Of a stretch of 64,000 bases of DNA, positions 35,109 to 43,641 are shown piece by piece. The notes beneath the pieces were generated by a model that was not told the DNA's origin, did no database searches, and worked only from the letters and a program-made list of their open reading frames with translations. The stretch covers positions 62,001 to 126,000 of the forward strand of contig CAYLYX010000002.1 of assembly GCA_964387945.1 (NCBI GenBank), in the 5' to 3' direction. Source of the stretch: Parvicella sp964387945 (GTDB taxonomy: Bacteria > Bacteroidota > Bacteroidia > Flavobacteriales_D > Parvicellaceae). How positions within the stretch are numbered: position 1 is the first letter of the stretch; each line of letters starts with the position of its first letter. A program made the translations under genes and the position numbers.

Positions 35109-35539
35109 TACAAGGGCTTTTGGAAGTAAGAATTGACGACATAATCAACAAAGTCACTCGTTTTTAGTAATAAGCTCTTATCCTTTTGAATAAAGGTCAT
35201 TGCCCCTTTCGAGATTGCTTTTTGTGCTGTAAAATAGTTTTGCTCTTGCGAAACCATCGCTACTTTTATGTCGTTTTTAAAAGGGTCAATTTGATCTAAA
35301 ACAGCCAATGCGTTCATTCCTTCATCGAGGTAGTAATCCAAAAACAGGATGTCATGACTTGAGGGATTGTTCCTAAGGAAATCTGTAGAATGTGTATAAA
35401 CCGATAGGTTAAAGTCAAGCTCTTTTTTTGAAGAGATGTGATACAATGTGTTCTCAATCTGTCTTTTCAAAATTGACGTGTAAAAAGCGCTGTCATCCAG
35501 TACAGCTATTTTCACAATATAGTTCTTTGGTAAGTTCAT
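35108..35539 (-). CDS. Single-domain response regulator (receiver)
   Basis: The 143-residue lone receiver has the acidic pair LDD near 15-16, phospho-acceptor D68 (LFLDYYLDEG) and Lys in FIQKDKS. It lacks an output domain. It is the first gene of the reverse two-component operon; the stop overlaps the start of the pseudo-receiver gene by one base. Upstream lies a spaced inverted repeat (35559-35631) that may control the operon. Confidence 0.8.
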   Translation of the reverse strand: MNLPKNYIVKIAVLDDSAFYTSILKRQIENTLYHISSKKELDFNLSVYTHSTDFLRNNPSSHDILFLDYYLDEGMNALAVLDQIDPFKNDIKVAMVSQEQNYFTAQKAISKGAMTFIQKDKSLLLKTSDFVDYVVNSYFQKPL

Positions 35540-35558
35540 GGCTTAGTTTTCTTTTCAT

Positions 35559-35631
35559 GTGGCAAAAACTAATCCCTGACGGCCAAAAGCGATTTAACTT
35601 GTTGTTTTTAAGCTGCTTAACCTTTTGCCAC
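35559..35631. promoter_or_regulatory. Spaced 9-bp inverted repeat before the phosphorelay operon
   Basis: GTGGCAAAA at 35559-35567 and TTTTGCCAC at 35623-35631 are exact inverted repeats, 64 nt centre to centre, close to six helical turns. They lie between the first gene of the reverse operon (start 35539) and the forward crotonase gene. The distance suits a pair of operator half-sites bridged by a DNA loop, or two separate sites for one regulator. Confidence 0.4.
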
Positions 35632-35739
35632 TTCCTGATTTGGAAGTTGTATTTTTTCATATTGACCCAAAACGATTCAAAATGAAAATCACCTATACTG
35701 AAATAGCGTTAATTTAATACTACAATTCATTTATGCTTT

Positions 35740-35747
35740 TACCTTTG
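35740..35747 (+). promoter_or_regulatory. -7 box of the crotonase/folB operon
   Basis: TACCTTTG fits TAnnTTTG and ends 18 nt before the crotonase ATG. No TTG was found at -33. Confidence 0.45.
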
Positions 35748-35765
35748 TAGACAAACAAAGAAGAT

Positions 35766-36548
35766 ATGAGCTACGAGAATATACTAGTTGAGAACAAGGA
35801 TGGACTTCAGCAAATTACCATTAATCGTCCTTCGCAGTTAAATGCACTAAACAAGGTTACAATTGAAGAGTTGAGCCAAACATTAGAAGCGGCAGAGGCA
35901 GATCAAAATGTGCGTGTTATAATACTCACGGGGGCGGGTGAAAAAGCTTTTGTAGCTGGTGCTGATATCAAAGAGTTTGCAAACTTTTCAGTTGAAGAGG
36001 GAAAACTACTTTCTGCAGAAGGACATACTAAACTGTTCAACTTGGTTGAGAACTTAAACACGCCCGTAATTGCAGCCGTAAATGGTTTTGCATTAGGAGG
36101 AGGATTAGAATTGGCAATGTCTTGTCATTTTAGAATTGCAAGCGACAATGCTAAACTTGGTCTTCCGGAGGTTTCTCTAGGTGTGATTCCGGGTTATGGA
36201 GGAACGCAAAGGTTACCACAGTTGGTAGGCAAAGGAAAAGCCAATGAAATGATTATGACGGCTGGAATGATCGGTGCTGATGAAGCCAAAGCATGGGGAT
36301 TGGTAAACGATGTGGTACCGCAAGCTGACCTGATTGCTACTTGCGAAAAAATTGCCAGTAAAATTGCTAGAAACTCTCCACGTGCAATTTCTGCAGCTAT
36401 CACCGCTGTAAATGCGCAATACAAAGATGGCGTAGATGGTTTTAAAGCTGAGATTTCGGAATTCGGAAAGTGCTTTGGAACGGCTGATTTCAAAGAAGGG
36501 ACAACTGCTTTCGTTGAGAAAAGAAAGCCTGAATTTACGGGTGAGTAA
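35766..36548 (+). CDS. Enoyl-CoA hydratase (crotonase family)
   Basis: The 260-residue product has crotonase motifs: NALNKVTIEEL, oxyanion-hole AGADIKEF, GGGLELAMSCHFRIAS, and the catalytic region LGLPEVSLGVIPGYGGTQRL with the usual Glu. It hydrates enoyl-CoA in beta-oxidation of fatty acids or of aromatic CoA intermediates; the substrate is not clear from sequence. The stop overlaps the folB ATG by one base (TAATG). The paaF/G-like function is possible given the phenylacetate genes in this window, but they are 20 kb away. Confidence 0.88.
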   Translation: MSYENILVENKDGLQQITINRPSQLNALNKVTIEELSQTLEAAEADQNVRVIILTGAGEKAFVAGADIKEFANFSVEEGKLLSAEGHTKLFNLVENLNTPVIAAVNGFALGGGLELAMSCHFRIASDNAKLGLPEVSLGVIPGYGGTQRLPQLVGKGKANEMIMTAGMIGADEAKAWGLVNDVVPQADLIATCEKIASKIARNSPRAISAAITAVNAQYKDGVDGFKAEISEFGKCFGTADFKEGTTAFVEKRKPEFTGE

Positions 36549-36898
36549 TGAATCTTATTCAGGTAAAAGGAATCCGCTGCTATTCCTATCACGGCTGTCT
36601 TGAAGAAGAGACCTTAATCGGTGGTAACTTTGAGGTAGACGTTGACCTATGGTGTAACTTCAAGCCTTCAGCAGATGGTGATGACCTCAATCTCACCATT
36701 AACTATGTAGACGTTAATCGCATTGTAGAGGAAGAAATGGCTAAGGCATCTAAATTAATCGAAACCGTTGCGTATCGCATTACCAGCCGTATGAAGAACG
36801 AGTTTTCTATTTTGGAGAGGTCTAGGGTTGAAATTAGAAAAATCAACCCTCCGCTTGAAGGGGATGTGAGCCATGTAGCAGTGGTAGTAGAGGAATAG
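36548..36898 (+). CDS. folB: Dihydroneopterin aldolase
   Basis: The 116-residue protein matches FolB in length and motifs (IQVKGIRCYSYHGCLEEE, GGNFEVDVDL, TINYVDVNRIVEEEM, KASKLIETVAYRIT, EIRKINPPLEGDVSHVAV). It converts dihydroneopterin to the hydroxymethyl pterin in folate synthesis. It shares an operon with the crotonase gene and ends 14 nt before the convergent queG gene. Confidence 0.92.
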   Translation: MNLIQVKGIRCYSYHGCLEEETLIGGNFEVDVDLWCNFKPSADGDDLNLTINYVDVNRIVEEEMAKASKLIETVAYRITSRMKNEFSILERSRVEIRKINPPLEGDVSHVAVVVEE

Positions 36899-36911
36899 CA
36901 CGACCTTTGTC

Positions 36912-37838
36912 CTAAGAATTTCCGAGAAACTTTATATTTCTCATCAACCCCTCATATTTTGTTCGCTTTACAGCTGATTTTTGAAAAACTTCCTGAAACT
37001 TTTCTCTCGTCAATTCATTCCAGTCTTTTTGCGTCATCGAGAGTAAGTCGGGATGTGGTTCAAACTGTGGCTCTTGGTGCGCCAGAGAAAACCGGTTCCA
37101 TGGGCACACCTGCTGACAAATATCACAACCAAACATCCAGTTTTCAAACGTTCCATTCATTTCCTGCGGGATGGCATCCTTCAACTCTATGGTAAAGTAA
37201 GAAATGCATTTACTGCCATCCACTACATAAGGTTGTATGATCGCATCTGTTGGGCACGCATCAATACACTTGGTGCATGTTCCGCAGTAATCTTTTATGG
37301 GGCCATCGGGTTCAATTTCGAGATCTACAATTAACTCTGCAATAAAGAAGTACGATCCCTGATCCTTGTTGATAAGGTTGGTATGTTTTCCGATCCAGCC
37401 CAAACCACTTTTCTCGGCCCAAGCCTTGTCTAAGACAGGCGCAGAATCCACAAAATATCGACCTCCTACTTCTCCGATTTCTTCTTGCATCCACTTAAAA
37501 AGTTCCTTCATTTTATCCTTTACCACAAAATGATAATCCTTTCCGTAAGCATAACTAGAGATTTTTGGTGCAGCAGGATCTTCTTGCTTTTTTGGGGTAT
37601 AGTAATTAAACAAAAGACTAATCACCGTTTTGGCGCCCTCAACTAGCTTTCTGGGATCGAGTCGTTTCTCAAAGTGGTTTTCCATGTAAGACATTTCGCC
37701 TTGATAGCTTGAGCGTAACCAAGCCTCAAGTCTTGGGGCTTCTGCTTCAAGAAAGCCGGCTTTTGAGAAACCCACAAAAGAGAACCCAAGCTCTTGCGCT
37801 TTTCTTTCAATCTGTACTTTGTAGTCTGTCTTTTGCAA
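36912..37838 (-). CDS. queG: Epoxyqueuosine reductase
   Basis: The 308-residue protein has the QueG layout: N-terminal cobalamin-binding part (ISLLFNYYTPKKQE, AYGKDYHFVVKDKMKEL, VDSAPVLDKAWAEKSGLGWIG) and two [4Fe-4S] motifs (CGTCTKCIDACP, CDICQQVCPWN). It reduces epoxyqueuosine to queuosine in tRNA, using cobalamin. This is notable in a window rich in other B12-type enzymes, since it shows B12 is available in the cell. It lies between folB (convergent) and an outer-membrane protein gene. Confidence 0.95.
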   Translation of the reverse strand: MQKTDYKVQIERKAQELGFSFVGFSKAGFLEAEAPRLEAWLRSSYQGEMSYMENHFEKRLDPRKLVEGAKTVISLLFNYYTPKKQEDPAAPKISSYAYGKDYHFVVKDKMKELFKWMQEEIGEVGGRYFVDSAPVLDKAWAEKSGLGWIGKHTNLINKDQGSYFFIAELIVDLEIEPDGPIKDYCGTCTKCIDACPTDAIIQPYVVDGSKCISYFTIELKDAIPQEMNGTFENWMFGCDICQQVCPWNRFSLAHQEPQFEPHPDLLSMTQKDWNELTREKFQEVFQKSAVKRTKYEGLMRNIKFLGNS

Positions 37839-37844
37839 TTTAAA

Positions 37845-38564
37845 TCAGAGTCTCATCCAGCATAGGCCGATTGAAAACGGGTACAATTCAGGCCCTTTTC
37901 CCGTTTCAAAAATTGATGTAAGTGAGTAAAAAGCATGAAAGCTTAACTTCTTAAAACCGATCCGCAGTGTTGGGCCATATCGATACAACAGCAGGTTATC
38001 GATATTGTACACTTTTATCTTCGTTTCATCGTCTTTGTACTTTGTATGAGAATTAACTAACACTCCTCCTTTGAAACCCACATAAAACCTAAAATTCGCC
38101 ACGTTTCTTTCCTCAATGCTGGTATTCATGGTTCTAAAACGCAACTCAAAAGGCACCTCAATATAATTCAGGTTGATTTTATTCTTTCTAATGTTCAACC
38201 CATCTGGATAAGGCATTAGCATCGTTTCTACTTGATCGTCTTCTACATGATAGATCAACTGACCATTATGATGCACGTTCATACCACTAAAGCCAAGTCC
38301 AAGCGCCCATGCCATCGTTCCTTTTTTGTTAATCGGGTGATCGTGAAACATATACGCATCAACCCCCACGCTAAAATAGCTTTGGGTAATTCCTTCAGGC
38401 AAAGACTGGAATCGATCGTGATTTAAATCCAGCACAATATGGTCCATTTTTTCTGGTCCATCGCTGTAGGCTGTCCACTTAAAAAACTTAAACAGACCTT
38501 GTGCACTTCCTGAGAAAGACACCAACAGGAGCAAAAGCACTATGCAAATTCCCTTATTTCTCAT
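37845..38564 (-). CDS. Outer-membrane beta-barrel-like protein, unknown family
   Basis: With ATG at 38562-38564 the 239-residue product has a signal peptide (MRNKGICIVLLLLLVSFSG, cleavage near SAQG). An in-frame start 27 nt earlier would lie inside the galE end. The rest has alternating strands (YFSVGVDAYMF, GTMAWALGLGFSGM, INLNYIEVPFELRFR, FRFYVGFKGGVLV, PTLRIGFKKLSFHAFYSLTSI). It resembles the PorT-like/outer-membrane barrel group of Bacteroidota in layout, not by a clear signature. It overlaps galE by 11 nt. Confidence 0.7.
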   Translation of the reverse strand: MRNKGICIVLLLLLVSFSGSAQGLFKFFKWTAYSDGPEKMDHIVLDLNHDRFQSLPEGITQSYFSVGVDAYMFHDHPINKKGTMAWALGLGFSGMNVHHNGQLIYHVEDDQVETMLMPYPDGLNIRKNKINLNYIEVPFELRFRTMNTSIEERNVANFRFYVGFKGGVLVNSHTKYKDDETKIKVYNIDNLLLYRYGPTLRIGFKKLSFHAFYSLTSIFETGKGPELYPFSIGLCWMRL

Positions 38565-39576
38565 CCAATTGTTTTTGCCAATTCCAGGCATGTTTCAACG
38601 CATCAGCAAGAGAATACTTCGCCTGCCATCCCAAATCACTTGTGATCTTACGGTTGTCGGCATATACTTTTGCGGCATCTCCCTCTCTACGAGGGCCTAT
38701 TTTGAAGTTGACTTTTATATGATTCACTTCCTGAAACGAATTTACCACTTCAAGTACCGATGATCCCACTCCTGTTCCTACGTTGTAAACAGCTACTCCA
38801 TCTGGTGCAGCTTTGTCTGATTGCAAAGCGCTCACATGTGCCTCGGCCAAATCACAAACGTGGATGTAATCACGAATACAGGTTCCGTCCTGAGTTGGGT
38901 AATCATTGCCAAACACCGTCAATTCCTCTCGAATTCCTGCTGCTGTTTGTGTAACGTAGGGAACGAGATTATTGGGCACTCCTAAAGGAAGTTCTCCAAT
39001 CAACCCAGATGGATGCGCACCAATGGGGTTGAAATATCGCAACAAGGTGATTCCTAAGTTTTCATAAGCGTAAGCAGTATCCTTACAGATGCGCTCGCAA
39101 ACTTGTTTCGTATAACCATAAGGTGATGCGGTATACCCAATGGGAGCGGCCTCGTCTACTGGAACAAAATCCGGCTCTCCATATACCGTACACGAACTAC
39201 TAAAAACAAATTTCATTACCTGATGTTGTGCACAAACCTTCAACAATGAAACCAGAGACTGAAGGTTATTTTCGTAATATTTCAAGGGATCCTGCACGGA
39301 CTCCCCAACGGCCTTATCAGCTGCAAAGTGAATTACTCCGTAGATCGGAAATTTGGAAAAAACTTCATTTAATTTTCCTTGATCAGCACAATCAAAATCG
39401 TATGAAATAAGCTCCTGATTGCATATTTGCTCGAGCCTCTCCAAAATAAATTGTTTTGAGTTTCGGAAATCATCAATAATGATGGGGTCGAAACCGTTTT
39501 CGACCAATGAAACAACAGTATGCGAACCAATAAAGCCCGCTCCACCTGTAACTACTATGTACTTTTTATTCTCCAT
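38554..39576 (-). CDS. galE: UDP-glucose 4-epimerase
   Basis: The ATG at 39574-39576 gives a 340-residue SDR protein with the NAD motif GGAGFIGSHT (residues 11-20), SSSCTVYG, the catalytic Tyr-Lys in PYGYTKQ (near 150), and LRYFNPIGAHPSGLIGE. It interconverts UDP-glucose and UDP-galactose (possibly the N-acetyl forms). Bordering a polysaccharide locus on the other strand, it probably supplies UDP-Gal/GalNAc for it. A weak promoter-like set (TTG, 20 nt, TATTTTTA) lies at 39585-39615. Confidence 0.93.
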   Translation of the reverse strand: MENKKYIVVTGGAGFIGSHTVVSLVENGFDPIIIDDFRNSKQFILERLEQICNQELISYDFDCADQGKLNEVFSKFPIYGVIHFAADKAVGESVQDPLKYYENNLQSLVSLLKVCAQHQVMKFVFSSSCTVYGEPDFVPVDEAAPIGYTASPYGYTKQVCERICKDTAYAYENLGITLLRYFNPIGAHPSGLIGELPLGVPNNLVPYVTQTAAGIREELTVFGNDYPTQDGTCIRDYIHVCDLAEAHVSALQSDKAAPDGVAVYNVGTGVGSSVLEVVNSFQEVNHIKVNFKIGPRREGDAAKVYADNRKITSDLGWQAKYSLADALKHAWNWQKQLDEK

Positions 39577-39646
39577 TCGGACGGTAAAAATAGTGAGAAT
39601 TGTACTAGGCTTCAAAAAACTAGCGTAATATCAGGTGAAGAATTAA

Positions 39647-39654
39647 TACTTTTG
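39647..39654 (+). promoter_or_regulatory. -7 box of the polysaccharide locus
   Basis: TACTTTTG matches TAnnTTTG exactly and ends 21 nt before the Wzz-like ATG. This may be the main promoter of the forward glycan genes, which follow with short gaps to about 52.6 kb. Confidence 0.5.
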
Positions 39655-39675
39655 ATCACATTAATACAATATGAA

Positions 39676-40653
39676 ATGAAAGAAAAAGAGGTAAACAACC
39701 AACTGGTCAAAGAGCTTTACATCAATCGGAAGATGATTCTCGCTACGACCTTGCTATTTCTAATTTTATCCTTAGTGTTCTTTTTTGTTACTCCAAAGAA
39801 GTATACCGCAACCACCATAATTTATCCATCTTCATCCAATAACATTGATGAAGTTGTGGCTAACTTGTCTTTTGGCTATGAGATTCATGCAGACCGTACA
39901 CTTCAACTCTTGAAATCCGAACCTATGAAGGAACAACTCGTTAAAGAGTTTGATTTGATCAACTATTACGAGTTAGACACCACAAGCAAAACATGGTATC
40001 ATAGGCTTAACGAGAACTATGAACGTGACATTACGTTTGCCAGAACAGAACACCTTGCTGTAATGATTCGAGTAACCATGAAAGACCCTGTTCTAGCTGC
40101 AAATATAGCCAATAGAGCTGTCTATTATTTGGATAGTATTCAAAAAGATATTTTCATTGGCAGCCTTCAGGACTTTAGAACCACGTTGTCTCTGAACATT
40201 GAAAATGAACAAAAACAGGTAAACAGTACATTGGCTGAAATCATTGATTTGTCAAAAATGTCAAAAGGTTCGACCCCTATTTCCGATAAGAAAGTTAAAA
40301 AGCTAAATTATAAGATTGAGACTGGAGATGCTCAGGCTGGAGATGCCATAATAATGGATATTCTTAAAAATGGTTCATCCATCGAAATAGAAAAGCTCGT
40401 GAATGAATATTACATAAAGTTAGGCACACTGAATTCATTAATGATCAAGCTCGAAAAAATCAATGAGACGATAAGGATGCCCTTTCCAAAAGTGCATGTA
40501 ATTTCTGAAGCATTTCCTGACTCTAAACCCTCTTCTCCAAGGTTTGTTTGGAACCTGGTTTTTGGCTTTTTGATTGGCCTAGTCGTAAGCATAGGGTTTG
40601 TGCTAACAAGAGCGAGCTTAAGAAGCCTGAGCGCTTCGTTGAAAACTAGCTAG
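39676..40653 (+). CDS. Wzz-like polysaccharide chain length determinant
   Basis: The 325-residue protein (ATG at 39676; a longer in-frame start inside the galE side is unlikely) has an N-terminal membrane helix (MILATTLLFLILSLVFFFV), the Wzz pattern KKYTATTIIYPSSS, a long periplasmic helical middle, and the Pro/Ser-rich segment AFPDSKPSSPRFVWN before the C-terminal helix (LVFGFLIGLVVSIGFV). It has no kinase domain. Such proteins set the length of O-antigen or capsule. It opens the forward glycan locus. Confidence 0.82.
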   Translation: MKEKEVNNQLVKELYINRKMILATTLLFLILSLVFFFVTPKKYTATTIIYPSSSNNIDEVVANLSFGYEIHADRTLQLLKSEPMKEQLVKEFDLINYYELDTTSKTWYHRLNENYERDITFARTEHLAVMIRVTMKDPVLAANIANRAVYYLDSIQKDIFIGSLQDFRTTLSLNIENEQKQVNSTLAEIIDLSKMSKGSTPISDKKVKKLNYKIETGDAQAGDAIIMDILKNGSSIEIEKLVNEYYIKLGTLNSLMIKLEKINETIRMPFPKVHVISEAFPDSKPSSPRFVWNLVFGFLIGLVVSIGFVLTRASLRSLSASLKTS

Positions 40654-40658
40654 GCACT

Positions 40659-42092
40659 GTGCTTTCTCGCTTGAACATATCATGGAAATACCTTGCATTG
40701 GTCGCTTTTTTGGCAGTGTGCGTGGTTTTCTTTGAAGTTCGTGATCAACTACATCTTCTTTTTTTTGTGCTTCTTGGAATTGGTGTCACAGCAATTACTG
40801 CATTTAGCATTCTAAGACTTGAAGTGTTGTTCAAAACCATATTGTTCTTAGCTCCAATTTCATTTTCTATTGATTTGATTGGCGGGGTAAGCCTTAAGAC
40901 ACCATTGGAGGTGCTTACAATAATTCTTGTGTTTGTTTTTATGGTGAAAAGGGCAATGGGAATGTCCGTTCCAAAACTTAACTGGAGACAACCCATTATC
41001 TTTTTAATTTTTGCAGAGCTCATTTGGCTTTTGCTTTCATCCTTAAACAGCGAACTTCTAAGTGTATCGCTCAAAAGAACGGCCATTAAAGTGCTATTTG
41101 TCTTTGGGTTCTTTGTGATGTTTGGAGTTTTAAAAAAGGATAAAAAAGAACAGCTCTTTTCGTTGTTTGGATTTGGCTTAATTGTCCCAATAGTGTTGAT
41201 TGCAATAATGCATGCCAGATACGGGTTTAGCCAAGAAACTTCTTTTTCCATCGCTAAGCCATTCTTTGATGATCACACGCAATACGCTGCAATTGTTGCT
41301 TTTGTCATGCCCTACTTTTTACTTAACCTTAAAAAAGAATCTGGTGAACTCAACATCCTATATTTAATGATTTCAATCCTGTTCCTGTTTGCAGTGCTAA
41401 CAAGTTATTCTCGTGGAGCATGGATCAGTCTAATTGTGGCCTTAGGTTTCTATCTTCTTTTGCGGATCAGGGTTAAATTTTTGGTGTTAATGGGAATCGT
41501 CCTTACTGGGCTAGTTGTATTGTCTATAAACTTTACGGCTATCTATGACGGCCTGAAAAAAAACGAAGTTAAGTACGCTGATGATGTTTCACAACACCTT
41601 ACTTCGGTAACTAACCTACAAAATGATGCTTCTAACCTAGAAAGAGTTAACAGATGGGTTTGTGCCTATCGAATGTTCGAGGCTAAACCCATCACTGGGT
41701 ACGGACCGGGAACCTATCAATTCTACTATGACCTTCATCAAACTCCCGAGTACATGACGCGCATAAGTACGCATGAAGGAGATAAAGGAAATGCACATTC
41801 AGAATTTTTCAATGCGCTTTCTGAGCAAGGGTTAATGGGTGGAGTGATCAACTTGTTAATAATGGTTTACATGGTTTTTCTTGGAATGAAAGTCTACTAT
41901 AACCAAAAAGAGGAAAAGGATAAAAAGTTAATTCTGGCTGCGGTACTGGGTCTGGTAACTTTCTATATACATGGTTTATTTAATACATTTAGCGACATTG
42001 CAGAGATGGCCTTGCTGATTTATGGAAGTCTTGCAATCATTGCTTTTCATACGAAAAGCTGCGATCTCGAATCAAAACAGGAGACCTTATGA
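40659..42092 (+). CDS. O-antigen ligase/polymerase (Wzy_C) family membrane protein
   Basis: The 477-residue product begins at GTG 40659, 5 nt after the Wzz-like gene, and has about ten membrane helices. The Wzy_C core is recognisable: SYSRGAWISLIVAL, GYGPGTYQFYYD and NAHSEFFNALSEQGLMGG, with the conserved His. It either polymerises repeat units or ligates glycan to a carrier on the outer face of the inner membrane. Its stop overlaps the next ATG by 4 nt. Confidence 0.85.
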   Translation: MLSRLNISWKYLALVAFLAVCVVFFEVRDQLHLLFFVLLGIGVTAITAFSILRLEVLFKTILFLAPISFSIDLIGGVSLKTPLEVLTIILVFVFMVKRAMGMSVPKLNWRQPIIFLIFAELIWLLLSSLNSELLSVSLKRTAIKVLFVFGFFVMFGVLKKDKKEQLFSLFGFGLIVPIVLIAIMHARYGFSQETSFSIAKPFFDDHTQYAAIVAFVMPYFLLNLKKESGELNILYLMISILFLFAVLTSYSRGAWISLIVALGFYLLLRIRVKFLVLMGIVLTGLVVLSINFTAIYDGLKKNEVKYADDVSQHLTSVTNLQNDASNLERVNRWVCAYRMFEAKPITGYGPGTYQFYYDLHQTPEYMTRISTHEGDKGNAHSEFFNALSEQGLMGGVINLLIMVYMVFLGMKVYYNQKEEKDKKLILAAVLGLVTFYIHGLFNTFSDIAEMALLIYGSLAIIAFHTKSCDLESKQETL

Positions 42093-43612
42093 AGCTATTA
42101 TATATAATCACACTCGCAATTTTACCCATGAAATTACTTAGCCAAAGTAATCTCTATCCCAATGAACACCTTGGTTTTGATTTTATCTCTCATCAGACTG
42201 AAGATCCTGGTTATTTTCTGTTAACACCTTTAAAACTTACCCCTGGTTCATCTGATTCCCTTATGGCTAAGTCTTCGTTGTCAATTATTGACAATGAAGG
42301 AAACTTAATTTGGTATTGCAGAAAGGGCACAGATACATTTACAGGTTTCGATTTTTACAATTTTAGTCAGACCTATTCTTTCTGGTTTCGCAGGACAAAT
42401 GGTGAAAAGTATAAGGTCATTATGGACTCAACCTTTAGCATAATCGATACGATTACTAACCTAGCATCAAGTTATGAAAGTCACGAGTTTAGAATCACTC
42501 CACAAGGAACCTACTTGAGTTCGGGGGAAAAAGATTCTATAATGAACTTAAGTAATTATCAATTTAATGGATCTCCTGGACCGAGCAATGCAAAAGTTCT
42601 GGGTTTTGTGATAGAGGAAATTCAAAATGGCAACCTGCTATTTAGCTGGAATTCTAACGATCATATCCACCCATCAGAAATGGTGGATGGATATAACCAA
42701 GCAACCAATCCAAACAAATTTGATTACGCACATGGCAACTCCATTGATAAAGACTCATCAGGAAATTACTTAATCTCTTTACGCCATACCGATGCAGTTT
42801 ATAAAATTGATCAAAGCGGACAAATTATCTGGCGACTGGGTGGGGAAAACAGTAATTTCACATTTACAAATGATCGAGGATTTTCAGGGCAGCATGATGC
42901 TCGATTTATTAATGACACTGTTGTTTCTTTATTTGATAATTCAAACAATCTCTCACCTCGACATTCAAGAGGTGTTATTTATCATTTAGATACCGTTAAT
43001 TGGGAGGCTACAAAATTAAGTGAATACTGCTATATAGACACTATCTACGGAAGAGCAATGGGAAGCTTCGATCGTGCCCCGGATGAGAGTGTTGTAATTA
43101 ATTATGGTTGGCTTTATCGTCCGTCACCAAGTTTTATTCATAATGATGCATTCAATAACCTGATTTCTGAAGTGTTCTTTGAAGATTCTGTCGTGTCTTA
43201 TCGATGCCGTTACGAAAATCAATCGCTCCCAGGATTAAAAATAAGGCCTATACTTGAATGTAAGGACACTACGGGAGGAGTTAAGTTAAGTGTTGCAGGT
43301 CATTACAATCGTGTGATTTGGAACACAGGAGAACAGACTTCTTCCATTGTTGCCGCTTCTGATGGCTCCTATTTTTGTTGGGTAAATCATGGCATTGGTA
43401 TGCTGTTGTCAGAGTCAGTTGACATTGATTTGAGCGAACCCTGTGCGAATTCAAGTGACGTTGAAACAATTGAATATCAACATCATGACGAAGTTATTGG
43501 CGTATTTGATTTACTCGGTCGGAAAGTTATGACCTTCGAACACAACTCGCTCTACCTAAGAGTATATAAAAGTGGTAAAGTAGAAAAGTTTTATTGGCAC
43601 AATGGTATTTGA
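42089..43612 (+). CDS. Arylsulfotransferase (ASST)-like secreted protein
   Basis: The 507-residue protein has a signal peptide (MKLLYIITLAILPMKLLSQ) and the ASST beta-propeller pattern: HPSEMVDGYNQA, FDYAHGNSIDKDSSGNYLISL, DAVYKIDQSGQIIWRLGGEN, GQHDARFINDTVVSLFDN. PAPS-independent arylsulfotransferases move sulfate between phenolic groups in the periplasm. The C-terminal 50 residues (VIGVFDLLGRKVMTF, RVYKSGKVEKFYW) look like a shortened T9SS sorting tail. It lies in a glycan locus that also has a PAPS-type sulfotransferase, so it may act on a sulfated product. The real substrate is unknown. Confidence 0.75.
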   Translation: MKLLYIITLAILPMKLLSQSNLYPNEHLGFDFISHQTEDPGYFLLTPLKLTPGSSDSLMAKSSLSIIDNEGNLIWYCRKGTDTFTGFDFYNFSQTYSFWFRRTNGEKYKVIMDSTFSIIDTITNLASSYESHEFRITPQGTYLSSGEKDSIMNLSNYQFNGSPGPSNAKVLGFVIEEIQNGNLLFSWNSNDHIHPSEMVDGYNQATNPNKFDYAHGNSIDKDSSGNYLISLRHTDAVYKIDQSGQIIWRLGGENSNFTFTNDRGFSGQHDARFINDTVVSLFDNSNNLSPRHSRGVIYHLDTVNWEATKLSEYCYIDTIYGRAMGSFDRAPDESVVINYGWLYRPSPSFIHNDAFNNLISEVFFEDSVVSYRCRYENQSLPGLKIRPILECKDTTGGVKLSVAGHYNRVIWNTGEQTSSIVAASDGSYFCWVNHGIGMLLSESVDIDLSEPCANSSDVETIEYQHHDEVIGVFDLLGRKVMTFEHNSLYLRVYKSGKVEKFYWHNGI

Positions 43613-43641
43613 ATACTTTCGGTGAGAAGGCTCTTTTGCAG

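Noticed and set aside
35590..35632. TGGCAAAAGGTTAAGC on the reverse strand before the phosphorelay operon as a sigma-54 promoter
   Set aside because: GG and GC are 11 instead of 10 bases apart and the TTGC element is not matched; the inverted repeat is the better reading of this sequence.
37053..37334. Forward ORF of 93 codons inside queG
   Set aside because: It lies antisense to a well-supported gene with conserved Fe-S motifs and has no recognisable protein features.
43594..43641. TTG start at 43594 for the first SGNH protein
   Set aside because: It lies inside the ASST-like gene and adds a polar stretch; the ATG at 43642 directly precedes the basic and membrane segment.
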